From: Rutidosis leptorrhynchoides
Lineage: Eukaryota > Streptophyta > Magnoliopsida > Asterales > Asteraceae
Reading direction: 5' to 3'
Length of the DNA stretch: 64,000 nucleotides
Assembly: GCF_046630445.1 (NCBI RefSeq)
Contig: NC_092341.1
Location: 290,292,501-290,356,500, forward strand
Shown here: positions 23,908 to 35,616 of the stretch, one piece after another
How the letters are laid out: the number at the start of each line of letters is the position of its first letter
How positions within the stretch are numbered: the stretch's first letter is position 1
Position numbers and translations under genes: made by a program
The notes under the pieces: model-generated
What the model saw: the letters and a program-made list of their open reading frames with translations, nothing else
Databases searched by the model: none
Told to the model about the DNA's origin: nothing

Positions 23908-23916
23908 TTGTTAACA
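23908..23916. repeat. TSD of Pack-MULE (left)
   Basis: TTGTTAACA, repeated exactly at 25508-25516. Confidence 0.9.
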
Positions 23917-24110
23917 GAAAAAATTACTTCGATAGTACATGTGGTTTGTATAGTATTTCACCACTGCACCTATAGTTTTTTTTTTCTTCGATGGTACCTG
24001 TGGTTTGATTATATAACGCAGATGGTACCCGACCATAAACACCGTCAAAATTCTAACGGCAAGCCCTCACATGTGCCACGCATGTGAGGGCATATTCGTC
24101 ACTCTAACCA
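23917..24110. repeat. Pack-MULE left TIR
   Basis: Reverse complement of about 25311-25507 with only a few mismatches. The inner end repeats a CATATTCGTCAC-CCTCACATGTGCCA unit, so the TIR edge is partly duplicated into the cargo junction at 24111-24140. Confidence 0.9.
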
Positions 24111-24136
24111 TATTCGTCACCCTCACATGTGCCACT

Positions 24137-24805
24137 CTATCAACATGCCCATTTAATGCAGCCATATGAAGAGCAGTCACACCTCCATCAGCATGTCTAT
24201 TGATTGTTTCATAAAACGACCTGTTCATAAACAAATTTTATGATTAAAACAAATCCCATATACTAAAATGTAATTAAATGTATCACTAAAAAAATCTCGA
24301 ACCGTACCCTTCATCCAATTCAGAAACAAACTCTTCAATTCTTGAATCTTGGTTAACAAGTTCACAAAAATTGAAAACACTAGGGACATAATCAGCCAAA
24401 AGGATCCTAATGCATCGCGAATTTCCGTTAAGAGCAGCCAAGTGCAATGCAGTACCTCCATTTAGATAATCAGCTTTGTGGATCTAAATCGAATAATACT
24501 AATTAGCATATTAGCATAAATTATAATCTGATATTATTAATTATTATTATCGGAAAGCGAATGCATACATTTGCTTTGTAAAGAACCAGAGTCAGAACAA
24601 CCTCCCAGTGACCATATTGAGACGCTTGCATCAACGCAGTCTACTCAACAACAAACAAATTAACATAAATATACAGTCTTTACAATTATTGACTATATTT
24701 GTTAAAAAAAGATCAATGTATTTATCCTAACCTGGCCACGATAGTTCCTAAGATTAATGTCAACCCCAGATTCAATCAACAGTGAAACTATCAGAATCCT
24801 TACCT
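24137..24805 (-). pseudogene. Captured XBAT-type ankyrin/RING E3 ligase fragment
   Basis: Four exon pieces lie in order on the minus strand. Exon 1 (about 24800-24732) gives VSLLIESGVDINLRNYRGQ. Exon 2 (24640-24569) gives TALMQASQYGHWEVVLTL. Exon 3 (from 24483) gives [18 protein letters not shown], then [10 protein letters not shown]. Exon 4 (24220 to about 24137) gives NRHADGGVTALHMAALNGHV. These are successive ankyrin repeats of plant XBAT31/32/33-type RING-ankyrin ubiquitin ligases. Introns with GT and AG borders are retained (CAG/GTTAGG, TAG/ACTGCG), so capture was from genomic DNA. The RING domain is missing. It is a fragment, not a gene. Confidence 0.8.
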
Positions 24806-25310
24806 TTTATTTCCCCTAAATCTATATATTTATATACGGATGAAGTATAGAACCAAATCCATGTTCCAATATTGACACTTACGGGCAAAATTAACAGATA
24901 CCCAGTTCCCAATTTACCCAAAAATGGAAGATTTCAAGAATATCAATTATTTAGGAAGATTTGATAGAAACCCCTCTTTGGAACTGCCTTAATTATGAAA
25001 AAGATTCAATTCCCAAATAAAATTTTCCGGAAAGTTGGAATCTTTTGGAGGATTAAAATTTTTGGGGAAATAGAAAGATCGGCAAAGAGAATTTATCGAA
25101 AATTACGTAATCATATAAATTGGCAGTAATCGGAAATTCAGTGTCGTGTTTCTAAATAAGATGTGGCGATCATAATCTTGAACGTGGATTTGGGAATCTG
25201 GGATCAAAAAAGCAAAGAAACGAAAGAAAGAAAAAAAGATGGTTGTGAGACCCACGAAGATGCTTGGGATGTTCTCATAATTAGATGGTTGTAGGGTATC
25301 CAGTAAAATT

Positions 25311-25507
25311 AGATGGTAGAGTGACGAATATGCCCTCACATGCGTGGCACATGTGAGGGCTTGCCGTTAGAATTTTGACGGTGTTTATGGTCGGGTACCA
25401 TCTGCGTTATATAATCAAACCACAGGTACCATCGAAGAAAAAAACAAACTATAGGTGCAGTGGTGAAATACTATACAAACCACAGGTACTATCGACGTAA
25501 TTTTTTC
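25311..25507. repeat. Pack-MULE right TIR
   Basis: Inverted partner of the left TIR, ending GTAATTTTTTC before the TSD. Confidence 0.9.
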
Positions 25508-25516
25508 TTGTTAACA
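25508..25516. repeat. TSD of Pack-MULE (right)
   Basis: TTGTTAACA, identical to 23908-23916. Confidence 0.9.
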
Positions 25517-25577
25517 TGTGAACAAACATTAATTAACAAATATTCAAATGAATTCAATTTTTAAGTTGAGATTCAGG

Positions 25578-25835
25578 GATCAATCAGAGTGCGACATGTG
25601 ACGCGACAATCAGATGTAATTGAAAAAAAAAATTCAATTCGAAAAAAAAAATCACTTTTTTATTTCAATCACATGTAAATGAATTTGACATACATTAAAT
25701 CACATGTGATTCTGCATGTCAATCATATGTGATAATGCATGTCAAATTCAATTACATGTGATTGAAAAAAAAAATTGATTTTTTTTGTGTGAATCATATA
25801 TGATTGTCGTGTCACATGTCGCACTCTGATTGATC
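25578..25835. mobile_element. Foldback MITE
   Basis: 35-bp inverted arms (25578-25612 and 25801-25835, starting GATCAATCAGAGTGCG) match at 34 of 35 positions. Weaker inverted homology continues inward (ATTGAAAAAAAAAATT blocks and CACATGTGATT motifs). It is 258 bp and AT-rich with no ORF. A clear TSD was not found, so the superfamily is undecided. Confidence 0.65.
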
Positions 25836-25879
25836 TCTTGAATTTTAAGGAAATTATTGGATTCACATGATTACAACTC

Positions 25880-26088
25880 ATTTATATTTATATTTATATT
25901 TATATTTATATTTATATTTATATTGATATTTATATTTACATTTAAATTTATATTTACATTTATATTTACATTTATATTGATATTTACATTTTTTTCCCTC
26001 AAATATTGATATTGATATTGATATTTATATTTATATTTATATTTATATTTATATTTATATTTATATTTATATTTATATTTATATCATA
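25880..26088. repeat. TTTATA hexanucleotide array
   Basis: About 200 bp of TTTATA units with TTTACA, TTGATA and TTTAAA variants, in two clean blocks around a short interruption at about 25990-26005. Confidence 0.9.
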
Positions 26089-27622
26089 CAACGTATGTTA
26101 TAACGTGGAGAGAAACATTCAACCATGAAATCAAGTTGATTATGTAATAAAATTCTTCGAACCGGGTTTAGTAGCACCTAGCAACCTAAATATTTGACTT
26201 GCTTCTTAATGTACAACATTTCAATCTACCGTGTTTTTCAGCAAAATTACATTCTATTAATCAAACAACCGAAATATTTATTTTCAGAATATATCCTTGC
26301 TGCCTCGACGCTATATCCTATTATATTAACACCATAATGACAAAAGATTTACATTTAAAGCACAATAGAGCATCAGCAGACAATTAACATGTCACAAAGG
26401 AAAAAATCTACCGTCTTTCACATATCGCAAAACAAGAAACAAATCGATCAACAAAATATCATATGAATTAAATAGAGAAATTAAATTACTGGTTACAATA
26501 CACTTTTTATTTAGAGTTTTATAGCAAAATACACCTTTAATAAAAAAAAAAAAATTGTCAAAATACACTATTCGTTTAAACGTACTCGCATGATTATTAG
26601 TTGAGTTCATCGTGACTGATTTTTCCAAGACCATAACCGAAATAATCAAGTACTACCTTGAACGAGTAAGAACACGATCGTGTTCTAACTCGAGTTCGTG
26701 CGAGTTCATGTTATTTTCGGTGACCGACCACTGCATTAAACTCGAACTAACTAGGGCATGTCCTGGTCGAGCACTCTAACTCGAGTATGTTCGAGTTCAT
26801 GTATTTACCATTTTGATTTTTTATCTTTCATTAACAATTCTTAATTTACGATTCAATCACACGTTGGAGTTCGAGTAGTCGAACTCAACCTCATCGAGTT
26901 CGAGTTCATTTGATGCCAAGCAACTAGTACGCCTCGATCATGTATGAACTCAGTAACAGAAGCTAGAACTCACATGAAAGCCTTCGTGGCTACCTTGGTG
27001 CTCGAACTCGATCATGCTGAGCAATAAAAAGCCCTTGTAGCTATTTATATTCACATGAGATGACGACTTCGACTGCTTGCAAACCGAGTAATCGCTTTAA
27101 TATTAGTAGGCTCGCAAAATAAGTCAAAAACCTAGGTATATAAAAAACCTTATCTATATATTATTTTTAATAATTAGTGTTTTTTTATTACTATTATTAT
27201 TCAATTGTCATTGTCATTGTCAACATATACTATAACGCATGGGTGTGGACGTCGTTTTAAGTTTAAATCAGTGTCGTTTGACACTGTCTATGAAGAGGCG
27301 TTTTCGTAATTTTCAAAAAAAAATATATTTTAAGATGTCATTTTTTGGTTTATAGAAAATAAAAACATTTTTATAAAGTGATTTGTTTTTCTTTGGTTTT
27401 TTCATATATTTTTAAACTTTTATAGAGTATATTTCTTTATTAAAATTTATACTTTTAATCTAATAAAAGCTTTGTATCAATTATCAATAAGTGTATAATA
27501 ATAAAAAAAACTAATCAAAAAGTGTTTATTATATATAGTGAAAACATGTATTGTTGCAAATGATTTCTCGACGCAATAAACTTAAACTTTTGTAAAATAT
27601 TTTTTTATTTGTTACTTTTTCA

Positions 27623-27626
<4 letters not shown>
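26089..27626. other. Unassigned intergenic DNA
   Basis: No convincing ORF. From 26660 to 27010 there are several CGAGTTCG/CGAACTCG runs that make weak inverted repeats. Possibly an old decayed repeat. Confidence 0.5.

Positions 27627-27719
<93 letters not shown>
27627..27719. repeat. (TA)n microsatellite
   Basis: About 46 perfect TA units. Confidence 0.95.
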
Positions 27720-27721
<2 letters not shown>

Positions 27722-29008
27722 GTATGTATAAATATACACACACACACACAATGATTTCTGCAGAAATTACCGTAATCATCTTACATGTTATTATTATTAT
27801 ATCTGTTGAAAATCTAGTGTCATCTAACAATTATATTGGTTAATTGGGCTTTACTTGAAAGCAATATGTAGCTAATTATACTTAACAACGGGTTCGAAGA
27901 GTGGTGTACATGTCCGTAAAAGCTGGCTAGACCCTGTCGTGAAAATAGCGGGGGTCAAGTGGGTTTGCACCTTCTTGCGGGGTTCAAGTTGCCTTCCAAC
28001 CTGTTTTCCCGCCAAAAGACAAGACTGTTCGATTAACAGTTTTTTTCCCGCCAAAATGAAGGTTGCATTCCTTCATTTTAACTGTCAAATTAAGATACTA
28101 CTTTTGACAGATTGTTTTCATACGAACAAACAAAAAATGCAAAGAACTCTTTATACACTCTGGTTAGAATCTTGTTGCCTAGACTCTAATCTTGTTTTTA
28201 TATTATCCCAATTAGGACTCGAGACTTGTGAAATCAAAATATTTAATTGAGAAAGTAATTACACGATTAAAAAACCAATCAGATTATCAATTATAAACTC
28301 AATTTCTTATCAGTATCAACTTTATTGAATACGTTGGTTTCTCTCATTTTTATAATTACAAATTGCAATAATCAACATGATTAGTTGTTAGCTCTTTAGC
28401 ATTATTATTATTATTATTTTAAATAATACTATAACTTTAATTAGTTTACTAAAGAATGTCTAGTTAACTAGTTTATGTTCTTAACGCTTTACCAACTTGC
28501 AACTAAAGATTGAATTTAAAATGGAATACTATATCATGTGATCGAACATGCAACTGTCAATTAGCCGCCGGTTAGCTAGCCCTGACCCCACAAGCATCGA
28601 CACTTTCAGTTTCGTTCTCGTCTTTTGAAAGGACTAGGCTGATATTTACTTGGTGTACGTATGTGACCGGAGCGTTTTGCATAAACCCTGGAGTTAGGTA
28701 GAAATATGGTAAATAGATAAAGTTTTACTCACAATGAGAGAAATTTTACTAGTAATTAAGATAAATGCGGTTTAACAATAGAAGCCGAACTCGATATACA
28801 TACACTCTTTGAGAAAAAAGAAAAAAAAGAAAAAGAAGCTATATTTATTACAGAAATGCAGTTCAATGAAATTTGATTTAATTTACCTGTACGTTACTTA
28901 TAATTTGTGTAAACTAAACCTTTAAAATAATACCGGTAATTTAGGGTTTAAATTAAATCACATTCAAATTTTTATTAATGAGCTAATAGCTAGCTAGGTA
29001 TTAATAAT
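27720..29008. other. Unassigned intergenic DNA
   Basis: No gene recognised. 27890-28060 is less AT-rich and has two CCCGCCAAAA repeats (about 28010 and 28050), but no supportable ORF. A purine-rich AAAAAGAAAAA stretch occurs near 28820. Confidence 0.5.
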
Positions 29009-29040
29009 CACTACTAAAAAAACAGAACAGGTTACGATCA
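29009..29040. mobile_element. Possible CACTA-type terminus
   Basis: CACTACTAAAAAAACAG resembles CACTA-superfamily termini. With the nested elements removed it continues at 39536 into sub-terminal-like ACGAC/GCCACTAAACGAC motifs. The opposite end was not found before 40013, so this is tentative. Confidence 0.35.
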
Positions 29041-29048
29041 CTTTTAGC
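29041..29048. repeat. TSD of hAT-type element (left)
   Basis: CTTTTAGC, repeated exactly at 39528-39535. An 8-bp TSD is diagnostic of hAT. Confidence 0.75.
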
Positions 29049-29156
29049 CAAGGTTGAAAAAGACGTGAGACGGGGCCGAAACGTTAGCGACCTCAAAACG
29101 TCGCAACGGAAAAAACGGGGTCGAAACGGGGCCGAAACGGATGTTGACTAACTTGA

Positions 29157-29158
<2 letters not shown>

Positions 29159-29220
<62 letters not shown>
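29159..29220. repeat. (TA)n microsatellite
   Basis: About 31 TA units inside the hAT MITE. Confidence 0.95.
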
Positions 29221-29223
<3 letters not shown>

Positions 29224-29288
29224 GACCGTTTTTTCCGTCTTTGACCTTTTTTCCGTCTTTGACCGTTTTTTACCATTTTTTAACGTTG

Positions 29289-29293
29289 TTGAC
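29289..29293. repeat. TSD of element B (left)
   Basis: TTGAC, repeated at 39406-39410. Both copies are part of the disrupted hAT sequence. Confidence 0.85.
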
Positions 29294-30712
29294 TGTCACA
29301 CCCCCAAATAGGGCTTGGGGTATTTGAGACTATTTAAATCAAATCACAGTTGTATAAACGAGAACGACTCTATATGAGACGTTTTATTGAGTTTTGCAGC
29401 GGAAGATAAATAGATTACATTGTATTTAATAAACAACGCATTTAAATGTCTTTAATTGATATGATATGTAATGAAGACTCCAAGCATAGCAAGCAATCAT
29501 CATCAAATTAGCAAATGCAAGTCCTTCAAATTATCCATGAATGACTCGTTGAAATGTTGCTTTCAATTAGCAAATAAACAGCGGAAGCATTATGTAAGAC
29601 CTGAGAATAAATATGCTAAAAAGTGTCAACCAAAAGGTTGGTGAGTTCATAGGTTTATCATAAATATGATTTCAATAATAGTGTTAGACCACAAGATTTA
29701 ATAAAGTTGATATAGAAATATCAATATAAAGTGTTGATTGATTTAGAAATACCAATCTAAAAGTAATGCTGAGTTTGTAATATCGCGACTAAACAAAAGT
29801 TACCCCGTGACACTTGTTATTCATGTCGTTGAATCATTATTATGTAGTCAAAGACCAACGGTCAACTGACTAGAGACGTCACTCTCAGTAGCGCTACTCA
29901 CAATAACTAAGCTTGCATCTTTTACCTCAGCAATTAACGATATTACGGAAGTGATTTAGCATGACAAAGCATGTATATAGCATAAAAGTTTGAGTACTTG
30001 TGTCTAAATGTAAAAAAGTTATAAAAGTTGCGCATTTATTCTCAGCCTAAAAATATATATAAAAAGGGAGCTATGAAAACTCACGATACGATATTTCGTA
30101 ATAAATATGTGTATGATGGCACTGAACAAGTGTAGAGTTGTCCTCGGATTCACGAACCTATATCAAGTGTATATATTAAAACGTATATTCGTAATCGAAT
30201 AAGTTTATATATCTTATTTTAATTGTTATATATATTTCTATATACACACTTTTATATATTCTGTATATAAGTATTTAGTTGATAAAATAATATTAATAAT
30301 AATAATGATTAAACAGTTGTATTATTTTGTAATAACAATAATAATACTAGTAGTAAAAATGATAATAACCATAATAAGGTTTTAAAAAATAATAATAATA
30401 ATATAGTTTTGATGATAGTAAAAATGTTAATGTTTGAAAAAAAATGATAATAACGATAATAATTTTAGTAATAACAATACTAATAATAATAACTATACTT
30501 TATTAATAATGATAACACTAATAACAAAAATGATAGTGATAATTCTTAATATTAATGATAATAATGTTAATAGTTGTATTAGTGATAAAAATAATGATTT
30601 TAATAATAATAATTGTAAAAATATAAATTTTACTGTTAATGTTAGTTATAGTAATGATTTTAGTAATTACTTAATAATACTCATTATAATATAAATAATA
30701 ATACTTATAATG

Positions 30713-30782
<70 letters not shown>
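30713..30782. repeat. (TAA)n microsatellite
   Basis: Tail-like trinucleotide tract beside the tRNA-like module. The partner in the other LTR is 37927-38019. Confidence 0.95.
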
Positions 30783-30785
<3 letters not shown>

Positions 30786-30827
30786 AAAGTAAATAAAACT
30801 ACCTTAGGAGCTCTTCTAAAAAAAACT

Positions 30828-30892
30828 GACCAGGACGGGACTCGAACCCGTGACCTCTCGCTAACCTGCTAACACATAAACCATCTGTTCTG
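30828..30892 (-). other. tRNA-derived module in 3' LTR of B
   Basis: On the minus strand there is a perfect T-arm (ACGGG stem, TTCGAGT loop, CCCGT) with B-box GGTTCGAGTCC (30838-30848), and a degenerate D-arm upstream. As in element A it is followed by a TCCTAAGGTAG segment and then the trinucleotide tract. Confidence 0.55.
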
Positions 30893-32166
30893 TCTCGTTT
30901 TTCTGATTAAAACCCACAACCCAATTTATTTAACCCGTATCCTTTTCTGTTTCCTTCTTTCTTCTTCTCAAAACTCAAATCGACTGGAACAATTAACAAT
31001 CCTAATAACTAGTTTCAGACTTGAATTATGATGTGGAATCAAAACATAAACGATAAGTGATTGACTGATTTAATTAAAACAGAAAAAAAATGGAGCAGTA
31101 GCAGTTCGAAGAACTCGTGGAAGAACTCCAATCGTGATTCTAGGATTTAGACACTTTTAAGCTTCGATTCCTACATAAAATATGTTGTAAACTGTTCCTA
31201 GAAACTATCTCAATCATCAATTGGACTTGAATTACAACAGAGAACTCGAATTTGATGATGAACACTTCGGTTTGACTTTTGAACCCAAACTTTGACCTCG
31301 CGGATTCGAATTCGCTAAAAGGAATTGGAACCTAAAATTTTGAAATAAGATTGTTTAGAGGATTCCTAACAATACTACATTTACAGATTTTGAAATGGGG
31401 TTTCGATTTCGGGCTTTTGATTATAGAGTCAAGAACAGAGGTTGAAAAGAAAAAAAATAAATTGCTGTTAAATTTTAAATCAGAAGAAGTTGTTGTTTGA
31501 TAATTGATTAAGATTACTAGCTACTTGATTCGTTTTATAATCAAATGGGTTGATATGAATACAAATTTGTAACCAGTAGATGAAAAAAAAATCAGGAAAA
31601 TATATAAATAAAAAAAACTGATCGTGGTTTATATAAAAAAATTAAAAGCTGTTATCAAATAATTTAAAAGCAGATTCTGATTAAAAAATTAAAGGCAGGT
31701 AATATAGTTGGATCATGATCTGTTCAAAATCAAAATTCCTAATTTATCTAATTTATTTTAGTATTTAACATTAATAAAGTAATAATACTTTTATATTATT
31801 AATAATGATAATTAATAATAATAAAAATTTTAAAAATGATAAATTGTCATTCTTAATAATAATGTCATTAATAATAATAATGAGTTGTTTTAATATGATA
31901 TTCATAATAATTGTAATAATTTTTGTAAAAGTGTTAATACTAATAATAATATATTAGTATTATATTAAGGATATTAGTAATTATTAATAATAATAATACT
32001 GATAATAATAATGATTCTATATGTTAAAAATAATAAATGATAATATTGTTTAAAACCATATTAATAATAATACTAATACGTAATTCTTTACAAATGATCG
32101 TTCGTGAATCGTCGGAATTTCATAAAAGTTAAGTTTAAATTTAGTCGAAATTTCCGGGTTGTCATA

Positions 32167-32192
32167 GTACCTACCCGTTAAAAGAAATTTCG
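32167..32192 (-). promoter_or_regulatory. Polypurine tract of B
   Basis: The inverted GTACCTACCCGTTAAAAG stretch directly beside the 3' LTR is the same motif as the tract of element A. Confidence 0.7.
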
Positions 32193-32887
32193 TCCCGAAA
32201 TTTAGTTGTTGCCATCAATCGGCGTTGTTCGTACATAGACAAGGATATTTATGTTTTATTTGGTCTTCACGTTTCCAGGTATGTTCGGAGCCTTTCGTGA
32301 ATTCCAACGGATATAATATTGTTCTGTTTCAAGCGTTTAGATTATACGAACCATAATTTCTACAGGTTCTTCGATGAAGTGCATTTTATCATTAATGCAG
32401 AGATCATTCAAAATGATGATGTTATACAAGTCATTTCAGTAAATTGGATATATGAAATGTGTTATGAATAGTATTGAGTTCATTTAAAACCTTGAGCGTT
32501 TTATGCCACAATATTAGGGCAGACAAAACATAGAGGAGTTCATGAAAAATCATAGTCATGAAATTTGATAGATATTATCATTGTTTACAACAAGAATATT
32601 GTAATGATGAATATAAGTTGAAAAATAAAGTTTTATCACTATTGAATAATATGGATAAAACGATTCGATTATAGGAAGCGTATAAACGAAGCTATCGTAA
32701 AAGAGGGAATGAGAAAATTAAATGTTCGCCTTAAATTTTGACGTAGTCATGATTAATTTCCGGAATTCAAGGGATTAAAGGAAATCTTTGTAATCTATAA
32801 GATTTGATTCTCCGGTATTTACGGAATTTTGGGATTTCTTTGATTAAATGCGGTGAATTGCCTCGATTGCTGTGTTTAGAATTTTGC

Positions 32888-32894
32888 TATAAAT
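32888..32894 (+). promoter_or_regulatory. TATA box of antisense small ORF (element B)
   Basis: TATAAAT lies 84 bp before the ATG, followed by a CT-rich leader, conserved with 224-230 in element C. Confidence 0.55.
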
Positions 32895-32971
32895 TAGCTT
32901 CTTCCTTTTCATTATCTTCACCACTTCTATACTTTCTTTCCTCAATTCATACTTCCAAAAGATTTTTTAAT

Positions 32972-33145
32972 ATGCTCGATCCCGTATTGATACTTATTAT
33001 TATATTGACCATATATGCAGTCATTCTTCTTTTTCTTTTACCACCAGAGGAATCTGTTTACTTCTACTATGCTCTTGGGGTTATAGTGTTTTTAGTTCTC
33101 CCGTGTCTTTATGTTGCTATACGCATTGATATACACGGTTTGTAA
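32972..33145 (+). CDS. Small two-helix membrane-protein ORF, antisense in element B
   Basis: A 57-residue hydrophobic ORF (ATG 32972, TAA 33143-33145) that is the homologue of 313-486. Helix 1 covers about residues 4-22 and helix 2 about 33-50. The connecting loop keeps LPPEE and an aromatic YFYY motif, and the C-terminus IDIHGL is identical. An in-frame ATG at 32804 lies upstream of the TATA box, so I chose the shorter start, whose position is shared with element C. No known domain is recognised. It lies about 0.8 kb inside the 3' LTR, the place where antisense extra ORFs sit in some plant Tat-lineage gypsy elements. Confidence 0.55.
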   Translation: MLDPVLILIIILTIYAVILLFLLPPEESVYFYYALGVIVFLVLPCLYVAIRIDIHGL

Positions 33146-33784
33146 TTTCGGTATTGTTATCGGGCTTTATATTTTCCCTTATATGTCGGAGCTTCATGCT
33201 TTTGTAAAGCAAGTAATGGTCCAGAATTTGTAGGTATGAAGTTTCGAATGATCATAATATATAAAGTAGAAAGGAAAGGTAATAGCACGATTTGATTTGT
33301 CATATTACCAGAATATCCGGAAAAGACCGAATCATCAAGAAAAATATTTTCTTGATATGTTTAGAGGTTAAATAGAATGTAAGAGTCGTGTAATATGGCG
33401 AATGATGATTATAAAGTCTATGAATCATCATCTTCCATTAAAAATTTAGCATGACTTACTGTAATATAATCACGTTGGCCTGACGTCATTATATTATACT
33501 AACTCATGCTTCAATTCTCAACACCTCTTCAAAACAGTTATAATTTAAACTTGAATTTTACAGAATATAGAAACTAAAACAGTTTCCTTTATGATGTATT
33601 AAAGATATCGCAAGGAGATAATTAATTGCGGACAAAAATTGTTATGAAAATATCTTCAGAAATATAGAGAATATTTATAACGATATTTTGGAATTTCTAA
33701 GTTCGAAAGTTGATGAAGAAAAATTTTCCGCAAGCTTTTAACATAACTTCGGAGCAAGATATTCTCTAAAGATTTCATCGGATC

Positions 33785-33970
33785 CAGAATTACCTGGATT
33801 CTTTGAATATAGGGTTTAGTCCTTGTATTTGTCCTTGGTCTCCTCCATGGTTAGCTTAATCTGTTTTTCAGTTCCAAATTTTCTTTTGAGCTTTTCCAAC
33901 GTACCATTCTTTATTATCAAACTGTTAGCCCTTAAGACCATCTACAATTTTTCTGTTTCCTCTGCATTTA
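33785..33970 (-). pseudogene. Poly(A)-binding-protein fragment (element B)
   Basis: The minus strand reads NAEETEKIVDGLKG, a stop, then QFDNKEWYVGKAQKK. The last part is the most recognisable signature of plant cytoplasmic PABP between RRM2 and RRM3. A frameshift and further stops follow. It occupies the same place in the element as the fragments in A and C, so the capture predates their divergence. Confidence 0.75.
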
Positions 33971-35211
33971 ATGCAGCCATATTTGAATCATCGGTTATCA
34001 ATCCGAGATGGTTTCAAGAAAATTTATTTTTAGATGATTAAACGCTGACTGTGATCGTCAAGATTCAAAGGATGTTTTCAAGAATTTTGAATTTGAAGTG
34101 TTTAAGCGTAAGATGCATCCATCAATGGATCTAACGGTTGACGAAGAAATGTTGTGATTTTCAAAAGTAAGGAATGGTAAGTTCGGTGGTTTGATGTGAT
34201 AATTCATCATAGAATACGAATGAATATAATTCATGAATGTAGTGATCTTTAGGAAGATAACACTTGCTAAAGCTTTACTTAAATTCTGATATGTCAAAAT
34301 CAGAATATGTAATTGAATTTGTATGAAAATGGTTGTTCTTTAGTGAACAGATACATAGGTGGATGTAAGTAGTATAGTTATTGATTATTGAATCAGAACT
34401 GGAGAATGTATAATGTAACATAATAATGTGAGATATAAATATTTCTCGAACATTACCTACCCGTTAAAATATTTTCACAGTTAACAGTTGTACAAAATGA
34501 TTATCATCTTTATGAAGATATACGTTCATATATGTATTCTTCAAGTATAATATAGATTTAATGAGTTAATATAATATTAAATTCATTTGATTTGTGGTTG
34601 AAGCGAGAATAAATAATCTCCAAAACCTTAGAGATTTCATAATTGCCGCGAAATATTTCGCTAATGAAGTTATGAATCAATGCTTAATTGTTCATTGTTA
34701 TTGATATACCTTGGTATATGATGTTGGTGCTCGTGAAATCCTTGTGAATTTCACAAGACACGAATAATGTTTTCTAGAAAGTTTCGAGTACATCGAAAAT
34801 GAAAGTATATAATCAAACATGTGTTTGAATAATACACTTGGTTTATTATGAAATGGAGTTTATTGTGTTGAAGCAGTGATTAACGATTGTTAAGTTATTA
34901 ACAAAAGATGTACATCATAGCATATTAGTAATATGAATTAACCAAGTAGTACATACTAGTTAAGATTCACACGTAATAGCTTAGTACGAAAAGATTTATT
35001 AGTGTTCCAAACCATATATATAAAGTATACATATATAATTCTTCAGGAAGAATGAGTCAATACATCTTAACTCATTATTACTAATATTCCTTGGTATCTA
35101 TGGGGCGTATGATGTTAATATCCGAGGTACTGAGTGTGATGTTGAGGCGTGGGATTCGGATGTTGTTGGTGGTGAAGCTGATGCTGTTGGTGGTGATGCT
35201 GATGGTACTGG

Positions 35212-35616
35212 TTATGCTGCTGGTGCTGCTGCTGGTGTTCGTAGGTTTCGCACCATATTCTCCAGAGCCACCACTCGAGCGCGAAGCTCGCTGACTTCTT
35301 CTATTATTCCAGGATGATTGGCGGTTCGGACAAGTGGATGAATAAGATCTAGAATTTTAGATATTATATATTCATGACTGGATATCCTGGAAATGAGGGT
35401 GAAAATAGTGTTCCGAACGGGTTCGCCGGTAAATGCTTCAGGTTCTTCACCAAGAGGTGAATTCGGTTGGTGGAAGGGATTACCTTCTTCTTGTCTCCAT
35501 TGATTAAGTTTACTACGAACCCATCCTCAATTCATCCAAAATAGATGATGACTAATTGGTTCGTTTGTTCCGGTTACGCTGCCATTGGAGCTCGAGGAAT
35601 CAGTTGAGAAATCCAT
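35212..35616 (-). pseudogene. Gag-like ORF (element B)
   Basis: 135 codons from ATG 35616 to a TAA at 35212, open except for a TGA at codon 30. Order of blocks: Ser-rich start, VTGTNEPISHHLFWMN, WRQEEGNPFH, SPLGEEPEAFTGEPVRNTIF, SRISSHEYIISKILDLIHPL, coiled coil EEVSELRARVVALENMVRNL, then an Ala/Pro run and a stop. It aligns without gaps to the homologues in C and D over most of its length. The protein is small for a gag and lacks a zinc knuckle. A capsid-like role is inferred from its position after the PBS. Confidence 0.6.

Larger units (their letters stand above)
23917..25507. mobile_element. Pack-MULE carrying XBAT-like gene fragment
   Basis: Near-perfect terminal inverted repeats of about 190 bp (23917 to about 24110, and about 25311 to 25507) begin GAAAAAATTAC. 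They include the CTCACATGTGCCACGCATGTGAG internal palindrome region and are bounded by an exact 9-bp TSD. Length is 1591 bp and no transposase is present. The cargo at 24137-24805 is part of a host ankyrin-repeat gene with introns. The remainder (24806-25310) has no recognisable coding content and may be captured upstream or intron DNA. Confidence 0.9.
29294..32166 (-). mobile_element. Element B 3' LTR (2873 bp)
   Basis: On the plus strand it starts TGTCACACCC and ends GGGTTGTCATA. It is near-identical to 36530-39405. The element is on the minus strand (PBS beside the other LTR), so this is the 3' LTR. It contains the intron-like segment at 29601-30084 (minus), a (TAA)n tract, a tRNA-like module at about 30828-30892 and a second TAA-rich zone at 31780-32090. 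Confidence 0.9.

Noticed and set aside
26660..27010. CGAGTTCG/CGAACTCG runs as a possible inverted-repeat element
   Set aside because: Short, irregular matches with no defined termini or TSD.
30434..30694. Asn-rich frame in the LTR of B (also 37670)
   Set aside because: Produced by TAA/AAT-rich DNA; the composition is entirely explained by the repeat.
32804..32971. Upstream in-frame extension of the element B antisense small ORF
   Set aside because: It spans the TATA box and leader; the shorter ATG is the one conserved in element C.
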